Shown here: positions 15,927 to 23,895 of the stretch, piece by piece
Numbering within the stretch: position 1 is the first letter of the stretch
Layout of the letters: each line of letters opens with the position of its first letter
Origin: Oscillospiraceae bacterium
GTDB taxonomy: Bacteria; Bacillota; Clostridia; Oscillospirales; Oscillospiraceae
Reading direction: 5' to 3'
Assembly (NCBI GenBank): GCA_009780175.1
Contig: WRAO01000020.1
Span: forward strand, 1 to 44,862
Length of the DNA stretch: 44,862 nt
Program-made: the position numbers and the translations under genes
Notes under the pieces: model-generated
What the model was told of the DNA's origin: nothing
Database searches by the model: none
What the model saw: only the letters and a program-made list of their open reading frames with translations

Positions 15927-17210
15927 ATGGCAATGGCTGGTGAAATGTTCATCATGATGGCGCTATTCATGCTGATCGGTATTCCAATTGGATTTTCCAT
16001 CGGTATGAGCGCCACATTCTATCTTGTTTTTGTTCAAAACATCTCCAGCGGGCTTGTGATTCATAGATTGATCGAAGGTCTGAACTCATTCCCGCTCTTG
16101 GCTCTGCCGTTGTTTATCTTGGCTGGCACACTCATGGTCTACGGCAGCACCCCACGCCTGATCCGGCTGGCGAACTTGCTTCTGGGTCGGCTCCCGGGCG
16201 GACTGGGCGCCGCCGGTGCGATGGGTTGCTCTTTCTTCAGCGCCATTTCCGGCTCCGCTAACGCTACGGTAGCGGCAGTTGGTCCGGTTGTCGGTCCTGA
16301 AATGATTAAACAAGGCTATGGCAGAGGGTTTACCGCCTCGCTGATCGCCGCGACGGGTGCGATGGGCCTTGTTATCCCGCCCAGCGTCATCATGGTTGTT
16401 TACGCACAGAGCTCGGGTGCGTCAATCGGTCGCTTGTTTGTTGCGGGTATTGTACCCGGGATCGTCGCTACGATCCTTATTATCGCGCTGACTATCTTTA
16501 TTGCAGTCCGCCGCGGATATAAGGGTGAGGTTGAAGCGGTTCACTCGATCAAGGACGTCGTTAAGATCGTGCTGGACGCGATTCTCCCGCTGATGATGCC
16601 GATGATTATCCTCGGCGGCGTCTTCTCCGGCATCTTCACGCCAACGGAAGCCGCGTCTGTTGCGGTGGTCTATTCCTTGATTCTAGCTCTGTTTGTATAC
16701 AGAGAGCTTTCCTTGAAAGAGCTTATGGAAGCACTGGCCAAAGCGGGCACGACCAGCGCCATGCTGCTGTTCATCATCTCAATGTCTTCGCCCTTTGGCT
16801 GGGTGCTCACCACACAACGCGTACCCATGCTCTTTGCGAACCACCTCCTGTCTTTTGTAGATAGTCCGGTGGCGATTTATCTTGTGGTTATCGCTATTCT
16901 CATTATTCTGGGTATTTTTATGGAGTCTTTCGCGCTGGTTATCATCACCACGCCGATTTTTGCGCCGCTGATGGCGAGCATCGGGGTTGACCTGGTCGCA
17001 TTTGGTGTCGTGGTTACGCTTGCGATTGCGATCGGCGCGATCACACCGCCGCTTGCGGTGTGTATCTTTACATCGTGCCGCGTGATGAACGTGAAGGTGG
17101 ACGAAACGTTCCCGGATGTATTTTTGTGGGTTTTCGTTCTGGCCGTCGTGATGTTCTTGGTCGCATTTGTTCCGCAGGTTGCTCTATGGCTGCCTTCGGT
17201 GCTGATGTAG
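15927..17210 (+). CDS. dctM: TRAP transporter large permease subunit (DctM family)
   Basis: 427 residues, about twelve membrane spans. Typical segments are the N-terminal LFMLIGIPIGFSIGMSA, the conserved GCSFFSAISGSANATVAAVGPV, GAMGLVIPPSVIMVVYA, and GGVFSGIFTPTEAASVAVVYSL. It is the transport channel of the TRAP system and uses a sodium gradient. The ATG directly abuts the dctQ stop. A perfect 34-bp terminator palindrome follows. Confidence 0.95.
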   Translation: MAMAGEMFIMMALFMLIGIPIGFSIGMSATFYLVFVQNISSGLVIHRLIEGLNSFPLLALPLFILAGTLMVYGSTPRLIRLANLLLGRLPGGLGAAGAMGCSFFSAISGSANATVAAVGPVVGPEMIKQGYGRGFTASLIAATGAMGLVIPPSVIMVVYAQSSGASIGRLFVAGIVPGIVATILIIALTIFIAVRRGYKGEVEAVHSIKDVVKIVLDAILPLMMPMIILGGVFSGIFTPTEAASVAVVYSLILALFVYRELSLKELMEALAKAGTTSAMLLFIISMSSPFGWVLTTQRVPMLFANHLLSFVDSPVAIYLVVIAILIILGIFMESFALVIITTPIFAPLMASIGVDLVAFGVVVTLAIAIGAITPPLAVCIFTSCRVMNVKVDETFPDVFLWVFVLAVVMFLVAFVPQVALWLPSVLM

Positions 17211-17230
17211 GACTGATCTGAATACCATAG

Positions 17231-17275
17231 GTCCGAATGTCTCCCGATCGGGAGACATTCGGACTTTTGCTTTTT
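17231..17275 (+). terminator. Terminator of the TRAP operon
   Basis: GTCCGAATGTCTCCC, loop GATC, then GGGAGACATTCGGAC (17231-17264), followed by TTTTGCTTTTT. Confidence 0.9.
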
Positions 17276-17313
17276 ACGGGACGCTCCGATCAGAGCCTGA
17301 GGCTACGTTTTAC

Positions 17314-17342
17314 TTGACATAATTGCTTGGCAGGGGTACAAT
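17314..17342 (+). promoter_or_regulatory. Consensus sigma-A promoter of rny
   Basis: TTGACA (17314-17319), 17-nt spacer and TACAAT (17337-17342), about 90 nt before the rny start codon. Confidence 0.88.
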
Positions 17343-17430
17343 ATATTGGGTGATTTTAACACTTTCTGTATGAATTTGCAGGGGTGTAATTGAAACTTAA
17401 TATTGGAAAACGGAGGAGTCAGATCATACC

Positions 17431-18981
17431 ATGGATTTTTTACAGATCATCATGGTCCTGGTCGTGGCAGTCATATTCGCCGTGATCGGGATGGTTGTAG
17501 GCATTAACTACAGAAAACGAGTCTCCGAACGGGAGATATCCTCTGCGGAGGACGAGGCAAGGCGGATCATCAACGAGTCGATCAAGAGCGCGGAGAGTAA
17601 GAAACGCGAAGCGCTGTTGGAAGCCAAGGAAGAAATTCTGCGCAACAGAACGGAATACGAGAAAGAGATCAAAGATCGTCGCTCGGAGGTGCAGAAACAA
17701 GAACAGCGCCTCCAGCAAAAAGAAGAGAATCTTGAGCGCAAGATCGAGACGCTGGAGCAGAAACATGAGAGCCTTAACCAGCAGCAAATCGAGGTAGAGG
17801 CAAAAGTCGGAGAAGTCGCCCGGATCAAAGACGAGCAACTCCAAAAGTTGGAACAGATATCCAATTACACCAAGGAAGAGGCCAAGCAGCACCTCATCAG
17901 TACCTTGCAATCTGAGGTGACACACGAACTCGCGGCAACGCTGAAACAACTCGAACAGCAGTTCAAAGAAGAGGCGGATCAGAAAGCCAAGGAATATATC
18001 TCCCTCGCCATTCAACGCTGTGCGGCGGACCATGTGGCGGAGGCGGCGGTTTCGGTTGTGCCCTTGCCCAGCGATGAAATGAAAGGCCGGATCATCGGCC
18101 GTGAGGGGCGCAACATCCGCACGATTGAGACACTCACCGGTGTAGACCTGATTATCGACGATACGCCGGAAGCCATTACGCTTTCGAGCTTCGACCCGGT
18201 TCGCCGGGAAGTGGCGCGGATTTCGCTGGAGAAGTTGATTCTGGACGGCAGAATCCACCCGGCGCGGATTGAGGAAACTATTGTCAAAGCCCGGCGGGAA
18301 GTGGAAGGCATCATCAAGAGCGAAGGCGAACGGGCCACATTTGAGACAGGGATCCACGGCTTGCATCCGGAGGTCATCAAGCTCCTCGGACGGCAGAAGT
18401 ATCGCACGAGTTATGGGCAGAATGTGCTCAATCACTCGATTGAAGTCTCGCACTTATCGGGACTCCTCGCCGCTGAACTCGGCGCGGATATCGCGACGGC
18501 GAAACGGGCGGGTCTGCTGCACGACCTCGGCAAGAGTATCGACCATGAGGTTGAAGGCAGCCACGTTACTATCGGCGTAGAGCTGGCAAAGAAGTATAAA
18601 GAGAGCCCGGATGTCATCCACGCCATCGAGGCGCACCACGGAGACGTGGAGGCGACCACAATTATCGCCTGCATCGTCCAAGCGGCGGATTCGATTTCCG
18701 CGGCCCGGCCCGGCGCGAGACGGGAGAACATCGAGAGCTACATCAAGCGCCTGGAAAAGCTCGAAGATTTGACGAACTCCTTCCCCGGCGTAGAGAGCTC
18801 TTTCGCGATCCAAGCCGGACGCGAGGTGCGCGTTGTGGTTAGACCCGAAGAGATCAGCGAGGACCAGATGGTGCTCCTGGCAAGAGAGATTGCCCGGAAA
18901 ATCGAAGGGGAACTCAAATATCCCGGACAGATCAAGGTGCATCTGCTGCGTGAGACGAAGGCAATCGAATACGCGAAGTAA
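17431..18981 (+). CDS. rny: Ribonuclease Y
   Basis: 516 residues, the normal length. One N-terminal membrane segment (about 4-24) is followed by a long Glu/Lys/Gln coiled coil (about 30-190). A KH domain follows ([19 protein letters not shown], about residues 213-231), then an HD domain with [14 protein letters not shown] and [12 protein letters not shown] that carries the metal ligands. RNase Y is the membrane-bound endoribonuclease that initiates mRNA decay in Bacillota. It has its own consensus promoter and terminator, so it is monocistronic here. Confidence 0.97.
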   Translation: MDFLQIIMVLVVAVIFAVIGMVVGINYRKRVSEREISSAEDEARRIINESIKSAESKKREALLEAKEEILRNRTEYEKEIKDRRSEVQKQEQRLQQKEENLERKIETLEQKHESLNQQQIEVEAKVGEVARIKDEQLQKLEQISNYTKEEAKQHLISTLQSEVTHELAATLKQLEQQFKEEADQKAKEYISLAIQRCAADHVAEAAVSVVPLPSDEMKGRIIGREGRNIRTIETLTGVDLIIDDTPEAITLSSFDPVRREVARISLEKLILDGRIHPARIEETIVKARREVEGIIKSEGERATFETGIHGLHPEVIKLLGRQKYRTSYGQNVLNHSIEVSHLSGLLAAELGADIATAKRAGLLHDLGKSIDHEVEGSHVTIGVELAKKYKESPDVIHAIEAHHGDVEATTIIACIVQAADSISAARPGARRENIESYIKRLEKLEDLTNSFPGVESSFAIQAGREVRVVVRPEEISEDQMVLLAREIARKIEGELKYPGQIKVHLLRETKAIEYAK

Positions 18982-18986
18982 CAACA

Positions 18987-19023
18987 AAAGAACGGACGCA
19001 CAAAGAGTGCGTCCGTTCTTTTT
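18987..19023 (+). terminator. Terminator of rny
   Basis: AAAGAACGGACGCAC (18987-19001), loop AAAGA, GTGCGTCCGTTCTTT, then more Ts. Confidence 0.9.
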
Positions 19024-19027
19024 CGCC

Positions 19028-19056
19028 TTGTTCTGCGCCTGGTTTTGGCGTATACT
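19028..19056 (+). promoter_or_regulatory. Candidate promoter of ccdA
   Basis: TTGTTC (19028-19033), 17-nt spacer and TATACT (19051-19056), right after the rny terminator and 30 nt before the ATG. Confidence 0.55.
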
Positions 19057-19086
19057 GGGGACAAGCTTACATAAATTGAGGTGCCT

Positions 19087-19752
19087 ATGGTTTACCTACT
19101 AACCTTCACCGAGGGAGTTCTGGCCTTTCTATCCCCCTGTGTTTTGCCGCTTCTGCCGGCCTATGTGTCCTATTTCGCCGCCGGAGAGGCGGAGCCGCGG
19201 CGGACGGCAAAAAATGCGCTGGGCTTTTTTCTCGGATTCACATTGGTCTTCGTCGCGCTGGGCGTTTTTGCGGGACTTCTGGGAAGCCGCCTTCCCGGGC
19301 GAACAATGGAGATATTTGCCGGAGGCCTTCTGATTTTCTTCGGGCTCCACTACATAGGCGCCCTGCGGCTTCCCGGCCTTTCGAATGTTCGGGGCGTAGG
19401 AATGGATGCGGAACGGCTTCGCAGTTTGAGTCTCCCCTGGGCGATCGTGTTCGGTGCGACCTTTGCGCTCATCTGGACGCCTTGCGTGGGGGTCTTGCTG
19501 GGGGCTGCGCTCCTCAAAGCGACCCTCGCGGGCGGAGCGGTCGAGGGGGGATTTCTGCTCTTCCTCTTCGCGCTCGGGATGGGTCTGCCGTTTGTGCTCT
19601 CGGCTTTGCTGATCGACCAACTCAAAGGGGCTTTTCAGTTCGTGAAGCGGCACTACACGGCGATCAATCTGGTGTCGGGCGGGCTGCTCATTTTGATGGG
19701 GGCCGCAATGGTGCTGGGCCTATTTGGACAACTCATGCAACGTATCCTTTAA
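19087..19752 (+). CDS. ccdA: CcdA/DsbD-type thiol-disulfide transporter
   Basis: 221 residues with six membrane segments. The two redox cysteines sit in AFLSPCVLPLLPAYVSYF (segment 1) and LIWTPCVGVLLGAALL (segment 4), each followed by Pro/Val as in CcdA. It passes electrons from cytoplasmic thioredoxin to an extracytoplasmic thiol protein, for cytochrome c maturation or protein repair. No thioredoxin-like or cytochrome gene is next to it, so the partner is elsewhere. The ATG at 19087 is preferred to the GTG at 19081 because GAGG lies 5 nt before it. Confidence 0.9.
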   Translation: MVYLLTFTEGVLAFLSPCVLPLLPAYVSYFAAGEAEPRRTAKNALGFFLGFTLVFVALGVFAGLLGSRLPGRTMEIFAGGLLIFFGLHYIGALRLPGLSNVRGVGMDAERLRSLSLPWAIVFGATFALIWTPCVGVLLGAALLKATLAGGAVEGGFLLFLFALGMGLPFVLSALLIDQLKGAFQFVKRHYTAINLVSGGLLILMGAAMVLGLFGQLMQRIL

Positions 19753-20618
19753 GAATCCTTATGCTTTCTGGTATACCACATACTCCACACGGAAAAGCCC
19801 GTTGCGATCAGGAATACAGCAAGAAACGCGATGCTCATGTTGGTCAAACCCGTCACCATCCAGCGGATTCCGAGCGCAAGCGCCGGGACTAAGCCGAGGA
19901 GGAGCCCCACAATATCCGCGGCGAGCGATTCCCGCATCGTAACGTCCAGTTTTTCCGAATCATACAGGTTAAACAGCACAACATACAGGATGAATACCAC
20001 CGAGGCGAGCCCTAAAAGCCCCATAGGGATGACATTCGGATTTTGCGGCGGGAACTCGGCAAGAACTGCGCCGAACATCAGCACGAACATAAGGGTCGCC
20101 CAGAAACAGATTGCGCTGGCTTTGTCCCCGATGACACTGAGGCGTTCATCTTTGTGGTAATGTTTGAACTCTTTCCTCATGGTATCCATTTCTTTTTTCG
20201 TCGCCTGGTCTTGGATAGGGCGTACGGTGGAGAGAATAACCAAACAAAGAATGGATAGCGTGATGAGGCCGATGGGGAGCAAAAATCCGCCTTCTTGCCC
20301 GCGAATCAGTGCGAAGACGAGCATCATTACACCGGCGGCGAAAGTGCCGCCGCAAGTCATGCCGACTGCGGTGCGGATGATCCATTTGATCCGCGAGCCT
20401 TTCTCTGTTGTTTCTGCGTTCTCATTCTCGCATGTTGCTTTTGGCCAGAGTTTTTTGCTGATCCATTCGCTGACGGCGATCAGCGTCATCAACGCGACAA
20501 AAAGGATGGCCCAGCCGTGCCACCCCGGGATGAAGCGGGCCGTAAGCGCGCCCATACCAGCCGCGAGCAAGAGATAGATGGTCCAGAAGGCGATTTTGCC
20601 TATGGTTTGCTTTTTCAT
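19749..20618 (-). CDS. Multi-span membrane protein paired with an XRE regulator
   Basis: 289 residues with about eight hydrophobic segments and a cytoplasmic loop (about 120-150, KKEMDTMRKEFKHYHKDERLS). No recognised family. Its ATG overlaps the stop of the upstream XRE regulator gene, so the two are one transcription and translation unit. This arrangement (short YozG-like regulator plus a multi-span protein) is common in Bacillota, where the membrane protein may be the regulated product. The 3' end overlaps the ccdA 3' end by 4 nt. Confidence 0.7.
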   Translation of the reverse strand: MKKQTIGKIAFWTIYLLLAAGMGALTARFIPGWHGWAILFVALMTLIAVSEWISKKLWPKATCENENAETTEKGSRIKWIIRTAVGMTCGGTFAAGVMMLVFALIRGQEGGFLLPIGLITLSILCLVILSTVRPIQDQATKKEMDTMRKEFKHYHKDERLSVIGDKASAICFWATLMFVLMFGAVLAEFPPQNPNVIPMGLLGLASVVFILYVVLFNLYDSEKLDVTMRESLAADIVGLLLGLVPALALGIRWMVTGLTNMSIAFLAVFLIATGFSVWSMWYTRKHKDS

Positions 20619-20821
20619 GATTGTGCGTCCTCCTCGTAGATGAAAATGTCTTCGATCTGCATGCTGAAATAGGCGGCGATTTTGAAGGCCAGCGTGATGG
20701 ACGGATTGTAGCGTCCGTTTTCCAGCGAACTGATCGTCTGCCGTGAGACTTCGAGCGCGTCGGCGAGCTCCTCTTGCCGCAGGCCCCGCTCTTTGCGGAT
20801 TTCTTCGATCCTGTTTTTCAT
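20615..20821 (-). CDS. XRE-family transcriptional regulator (YozG-like)
   Basis: 68 residues, nearly all helix-turn-helix: MKNRIEEIRKERGLRQEELADALEVSRQTISSLENGRYNPSI... The start at 20821 is fixed by CAAGGAGGAGC just upstream; the frame is open further but would cross the promoter. It likely represses its own promoter (20855-20883), which is flanked by short dyads, and so controls the coupled membrane-protein gene. Confidence 0.9.
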   Translation of the reverse strand: MKNRIEEIRKERGLRQEELADALEVSRQTISSLENGRYNPSITLAFKIAAYFSMQIEDIFIYEEDAQS

Positions 20822-20854
20822 AGCGCTCCTCCTTGGAAAGTGTGCTTTACATTC

Positions 20855-20883
20855 AAGATAACAGGTTTGCGGTCGGATGTCAA
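20855..20883 (-). promoter_or_regulatory. Promoter and putative operator of the XRE/membrane-protein operon
   Basis: TTGACA (20883-20878), 17-nt spacer and TATCTT (20860-20855) on the minus strand. The words AAGCGTGCTT (overlapping the -35 side) and AAAGCACACTTT (after the -10) form short dyads around the promoter and are candidate autoregulatory sites. Confidence 0.75.
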
Positions 20884-20905
20884 GCACGCTTTACGTGATT
20901 GGGTG

Positions 20906-20941
20906 AAAAAATGACCGCACCTACAGGTGCGGTCATTTTTT
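20906..20941. terminator. Bidirectional terminator, left edge of the XRE/small-peptide cassette
   Basis: AAAAAATGACCGCACCT (20906-20922) pairs with AGGTGCGGTCATTTTTT (20925-20941). The XRE gene on the minus strand stops inside it (20933). The stem nearly matches the terminator at 21357-21391. Confidence 0.9.
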
Positions 20942-21163
20942 GTGTTTGCGAGGATAGGCATCTTGTTCATCTGTCAGCTCTAAAAGGTAGTCTGTGCTGG
21001 TGTTATAGATTAAGGCAAGATTTTTCAATATTTCCAAAGGGATAGCATTGGCCCCGTTTTCATACGCAGAATATGTGCTTCTGCATATGTGCAATAACTC
21101 GGCCACATGTCGCTGTTTCAAATCACGATCTTCACGTAAATCCTTGACTCTCCGTAACCTCAT
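20933..21163 (-). CDS. XRE-family transcriptional regulator
   Basis: 76 residues from Met at 21163 (MRLRRVKDLREDRDLKQRHVAELLHICRSTYSAYENGANAIPLEILKNLALIYNTSTDYLLELTD). This is a classic phage-repressor-like helix-turn-helix with the NTSTDYLLELTD tail of small SinR/Xre proteins. An in-frame ATG at 21205 exists, but the TATAAT at 21185-21180 lies inside that extension, so 21163 fits better. A divergent small gene starts 90 bp away, and between them lies a perfect inverted repeat, the expected operator. Confidence 0.82.
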   Translation of the reverse strand: MRLRRVKDLREDRDLKQRHVAELLHICRSTYSAYENGANAIPLEILKNLALIYNTSTDYLLELTDEQDAYPRKHKK

Positions 21164-21188
21164 GCCATCACCCGCATTTATTATAGGC

Positions 21189-21228
21189 GACATAAATTCT
21201 GTCATTGATTTTTGACAGAATTTATGTC
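21189..21228. promoter_or_regulatory. Perfect inverted repeat, likely XRE operator
   Basis: GACATAAATTCTGTCA (21189-21204) and TGACAGAATTTATGTC (21213-21228) are exact reverse complements separated by 8 nt. The repeat is next to TATAAT of the minus-strand XRE gene (21185-21180) and contains a plus-strand TTGACA (21212-21217), so one site could control both divergent genes. Confidence 0.8.
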
Positions 21229-21252
21229 AAAATGAATGAGGGAGTGGTGCAT

Positions 21253-21405
21253 ATGACAACGACCGCGTGGATGATCGAGCAATTATTTATAACATTAGGG
21301 ATAAGCCTTATGGCGCTCCCTTGGTTTTTTATCATCTGGATTTGTTCAAAGGACGGAAAAAATGACCGCACTGAGAAGTGCGGTCATTTTTGGTGGGAAG
21401 TATAA
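21253..21405 (+). CDS. Small single-span membrane peptide divergent to XRE
   Basis: 50 residues: MTTTAWMIEQLFITLGISLM then a hydrophobic run to about residue 30, then a charged tail that is encoded by the terminator hairpin itself. GAGGGAG stands about 9 nt before the ATG. No family recognised. The position opposite an XRE repressor, with a shared operator, resembles small membrane-toxin or phage-immunity arrangements, but this is only an inference. Confidence 0.5.
   Translation: MTTTAWMIEQLFITLGISLMALPWFFIIWICSKDGKNDRTEKCGHFWWEV
21357..21391. terminator. Bidirectional terminator, right edge of the XRE/small-peptide cassette
   Basis: AAAAAATGACCGCACT (21357-21372) pairs with AGTGCGGTCATTTTT (21377-21391) over loop GAGA. 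It can also terminate mscL transcription from the right. The arms repeat those of the terminator at 20906-20941. Confidence 0.88.
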
Positions 21406-21418
21406 GGGATGGCGTCCC

Positions 21419-21820
21419 CTACACCAAAGAACTCGTACAAGCGGGACAGCGGGTAGCTTCGGGGTCTACCTCAGTCTTGCAAAAGGGGCAGAGGCGTTTT
21501 GGGGTTTCTTCGGCTTTCTGCGCCTCTTTGGTAAGCAGTCGGTTCATCGCCCGCACAAGGAAAAACACGACAAAAGCCAGGATGATGAAATTAAGCACCG
21601 AAGTGATAAACGCGCCATAGCGCAGCGTGACGCCGAGGACGTTCCACTCCAACGCGTCAAAATTTTGCCCGGTGACGATGCCGATGATGGGGGAGAGGAT
21701 GTTGTCCGTCAGAGAAGTGACGACGGCGGCAAAGGCGCCGCCGATTATCATGCCGACGGCGAGGCTCATCACGTTGCCGCGCAGAGCGAATTCCCTGAAT
21801 TCTTGCATGAATCGTTTCAT
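21419..21820 (-). CDS. mscL: Large-conductance mechanosensitive channel with C-terminal zinc ribbon
   Basis: 133 residues. The MscL core is clear: FREFALRGNVMSLAVGMIIGGAFAAVVTSL for span 1 and the second span FIILAFVVFFLVRAMNRL. The C-terminus adds CPFCKTEVDPEATRCPACTSSLV, a CxxC...CxxC zinc-ribbon knuckle that is found in some Bacillota MscL proteins but not in the classic ones. The channel opens on hypo-osmotic shock. The ATG at 21820 is chosen because GGAG lies 10 nt before it; the GTG at 21829 is too close to it. The gene is probably last in the ddl-murF-acetyltransferase run. Confidence 0.95.
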   Translation of the reverse strand: MKRFMQEFREFALRGNVMSLAVGMIIGGAFAAVVTSLTDNILSPIIGIVTGQNFDALEWNVLGVTLRYGAFITSVLNFIILAFVVFFLVRAMNRLLTKEAQKAEETPKRLCPFCKTEVDPEATRCPACTSSLV

Positions 21821-21841
21821 GATGGCCACACTCCGTTTGCT

Positions 21842-22480
21842 TTAGTGAAACCGGTATTCGTACAGGAAGATACGCACGTTCCAGTCGCCCACGCGGAAGG
21901 CGCAGGAGAGGTCTTGTTCATCCCGGCACGTAAAGCCGGCGGATTCGTAGAACGCGTAGTTGCAGTCGGTATCGGTGTAGACGTAGATGGACTTGACGCT
22001 TTTTGTCCCGAAGTAAGCGCTGAGTTCGTGCCACAGTTGTTTCCCGAGGCCGATGCCGCGTGCTTCTTCTGATACGGCGAGGAAGACGAGGGAGCCGTCA
22101 TAGGTATCTTCCTTGCCGCGGAGCAGGTCTGCATAGGTGCTGTTGATTTTGGAGATACATTCGTAGACGTCGCGGCGCTCGTTTTCCGTGGCCTTGAGCA
22201 GGGTGAGCGCGTGGTCCATGCTGTCATCTTGCAACATGCGGCAGACGGGCGCATCGCCCTCTACGGAGCCGAAGATGGCGCCGGCGATTTTGCCGTCTAG
22301 AAGGGCGACTTTGCCGAAGGAGCTATAGTAGAGTACCTGATTGAGATAGAGGCTGATTGTCGCATCGAGCGCCTCTTGGCTTTCGACTAAATCGACCCAT
22401 TCCCAAGTTTCGTCGATCATGGCTTTGAGGGCGGGGAGATCGCTTTCTTCTACGTCGCGGATGGTAAGTGATTGGCTCAC
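21842..22480 (-). CDS. GNAT family N-acetyltransferase
   Basis: 212 residues. The acetyl-CoA loop is SEEARGIGLGKQLWHEL (motif A, R/Q-x-x-G-x-G/A) near residue 135, followed by the YVYTDTDCNYAFYESAGF strand-helix characteristic of GNATs. The substrate is unknown. The start is GTG at 22480 with AAGGAGC 7 nt upstream. It follows murF after 17 nt on the same strand. Confidence 0.85.
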   Translation of the reverse strand: MSQSLTIRDVEESDLPALKAMIDETWEWVDLVESQEALDATISLYLNQVLYYSSFGKVALLDGKIAGAIFGSVEGDAPVCRMLQDDSMDHALTLLKATENERRDVYECISKINSTYADLLRGKEDTYDGSLVFLAVSEEARGIGLGKQLWHELSAYFGTKSVKSIYVYTDTDCNYAFYESAGFTCRDEQDLSCAFRVGDWNVRIFLYEYRFH

Positions 22481-22497
22481 AAAGTGTGCTCCTTTGT

Positions 22498-23895
22498 TTA
22501 GAAGATACCTGTTTTCAGTTCCGCCACGATCTCCTCGAACCGCATAAAACGCGAGGCTTTGACCAATACCTGATCCCCAGCATAGAGCAAGGAAGGCAAG
22601 GTAGTGAGGGCCTCCGCTTTTTCGTCAAAGTGCCAGACGATAAGGCCGTGCGGGTTGACGGACACCGCACCCTCGTAAGTGTGGCGGCTCAAGGGGCCGA
22701 CGGCAATCAGACAGTCGATGCCGCTTTGACCGACCGTCTCGCCGATTTCGCGGTGAAGTGTCTCTGCGTCTGGGCCGAGTTCGCCCATGTCGCCGAGAAT
22801 GGCGACGCGGCGGCCCGCCAGGGAGGCGAGGGAGGTGAGCGAGGCGCGAACAGAACTGGGGTTTGCGTTATAACAGTCGTCGATGATGGTGAGACTGTCT
22901 GTCCGCAGGACGTTCGCCCTGCCCTCGACGGTGTGAAAGACAGCGATGCCTTGTTTGATCTGCGCCTCTGTCATGTCCAGCCGATCACCGACGGCGGCGG
23001 AGGCGAGAGCGGCGTAGACGAAGGGGAGGCCGAAGGCGGGGATGGTGACGTCCATCGCTCTGCCTCCCAGATGGAATATGCAGGCGGTGCCGGATTCTCC
23101 GGCTGGGACGATATCGGTGGCGCGATAGTCGTTGCCGGGCGCTAGACCGTAAAGCAGCTTTTTGGCAGTGGTTTGTTCGGGGGCGATGTCGGTGATGACA
23201 CAGGGCCTCAGCATGTCGTCGTCGCCGTTGAAGAGGGCAAGGCCGTTCTCCTGGAGGCCGTGGAGGATTTCGGTTTTGGCTTTATAGACCCCGGCGCGGT
23301 TCGAGAGATTATCGAGGTGCGCGTACCCGATGATGGTGATGATGGCGACGGTGGGCCGCACCATCTCGGTGAGGCGGGTCATTTCGCCGAAGTCGGAGAT
23401 GCCCATCTCGATCACGGCGGCCTCGTGCTCTTCGCGCAGGGCGAGGAGTGTCATGGGAACGCCAAGTTCGTTATTGAGGTTGCCCGCTGTCTTGTGGACA
23501 CGGAATTTCGCGGAGAGGACAGCGGCCATCATCTCCTTCGTGCTCGTCTTGCCCACACTTCCGGTGATGCCGATGACGGGGATGTCAAAGAGACTGCGGT
23601 AGTAAGCGGCAAGGGCCTTTATGGCCATCTGGGTGGAGTTAACGAGGATGCAAGGCCCGTCAGGTGCGTCGATCTCGCGCTCCACGAGACAACAGACCGC
23701 GCCGCGCCGAAAGACATCTTGGACGAAATCATGTCCGTCCACGCGGGTACCGGGAATGGCAACAAAGAGCGCGCCGGTGACATCAAAGCGGCTGTCCATG
23801 ACGACCTGACGGATTAAAGTATCGCCCCCGCCGCCGATCAATTTGCCGCCCATGACCTCTGCGGCCCTCTGTAGTGTGACTGGTTTCATAGTCAT
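22498..23895 (-). CDS. murF: UDP-N-acetylmuramoyl-tripeptide--D-alanyl-D-alanine ligase
   Basis: 465 residues, the usual MurF length. The Mur-ligase ATP loop GITGSVGKTSTKEMMAAVL is near residue 105, and the central DDCYNANPSSVRASL, VAILGDMGELG segments are diagnostic of MurF. It adds the D-Ala-D-Ala made by Ddl to the UDP-MurNAc-tripeptide. The ATG at 23895 overlaps the ddl stop as ATGA, with GGAG 9 nt upstream, so ddl and murF are coupled, matching their consecutive reactions. Confidence 0.97.
   Translation of the reverse strand: MTMKPVTLQRAAEVMGGKLIGGGGDTLIRQVVMDSRFDVTGALFVAIPGTRVDGHDFVQDVFRRGAVCCLVEREIDAPDGPCILVNSTQMAIKALAAYYRSLFDIPVIGITGSVGKTSTKEMMAAVLSAKFRVHKTAGNLNNELGVPMTLLALREEHEAAVIEMGISDFGEMTRLTEMVRPTVAIITIIGYAHLDNLSNRAGVYKAKTEILHGLQENGLALFNGDDDMLRPCVITDIAPEQTTAKKLLYGLAPGNDYRATDIVPAGESGTACIFHLGGRAMDVTIPAFGLPFVYAALASAAVGDRLDMTEAQIKQGIAVFHTVEGRANVLRTDSLTIIDDCYNANPSSVRASLTSLASLAGRRVAILGDMGELGPDAETLHREIGETVGQSGIDCLIAVGPLSRHTYEGAVSVNPHGLIVWHFDEKAEALTTLPSLLYAGDQVLVKASRFMRFEEIVAELKTGIF

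Noticed and set aside
17440-18453. Minus-strand frame opposite rny
   Set aside because: It is a shadow of the coiled-coil and KH regions of RNase Y.
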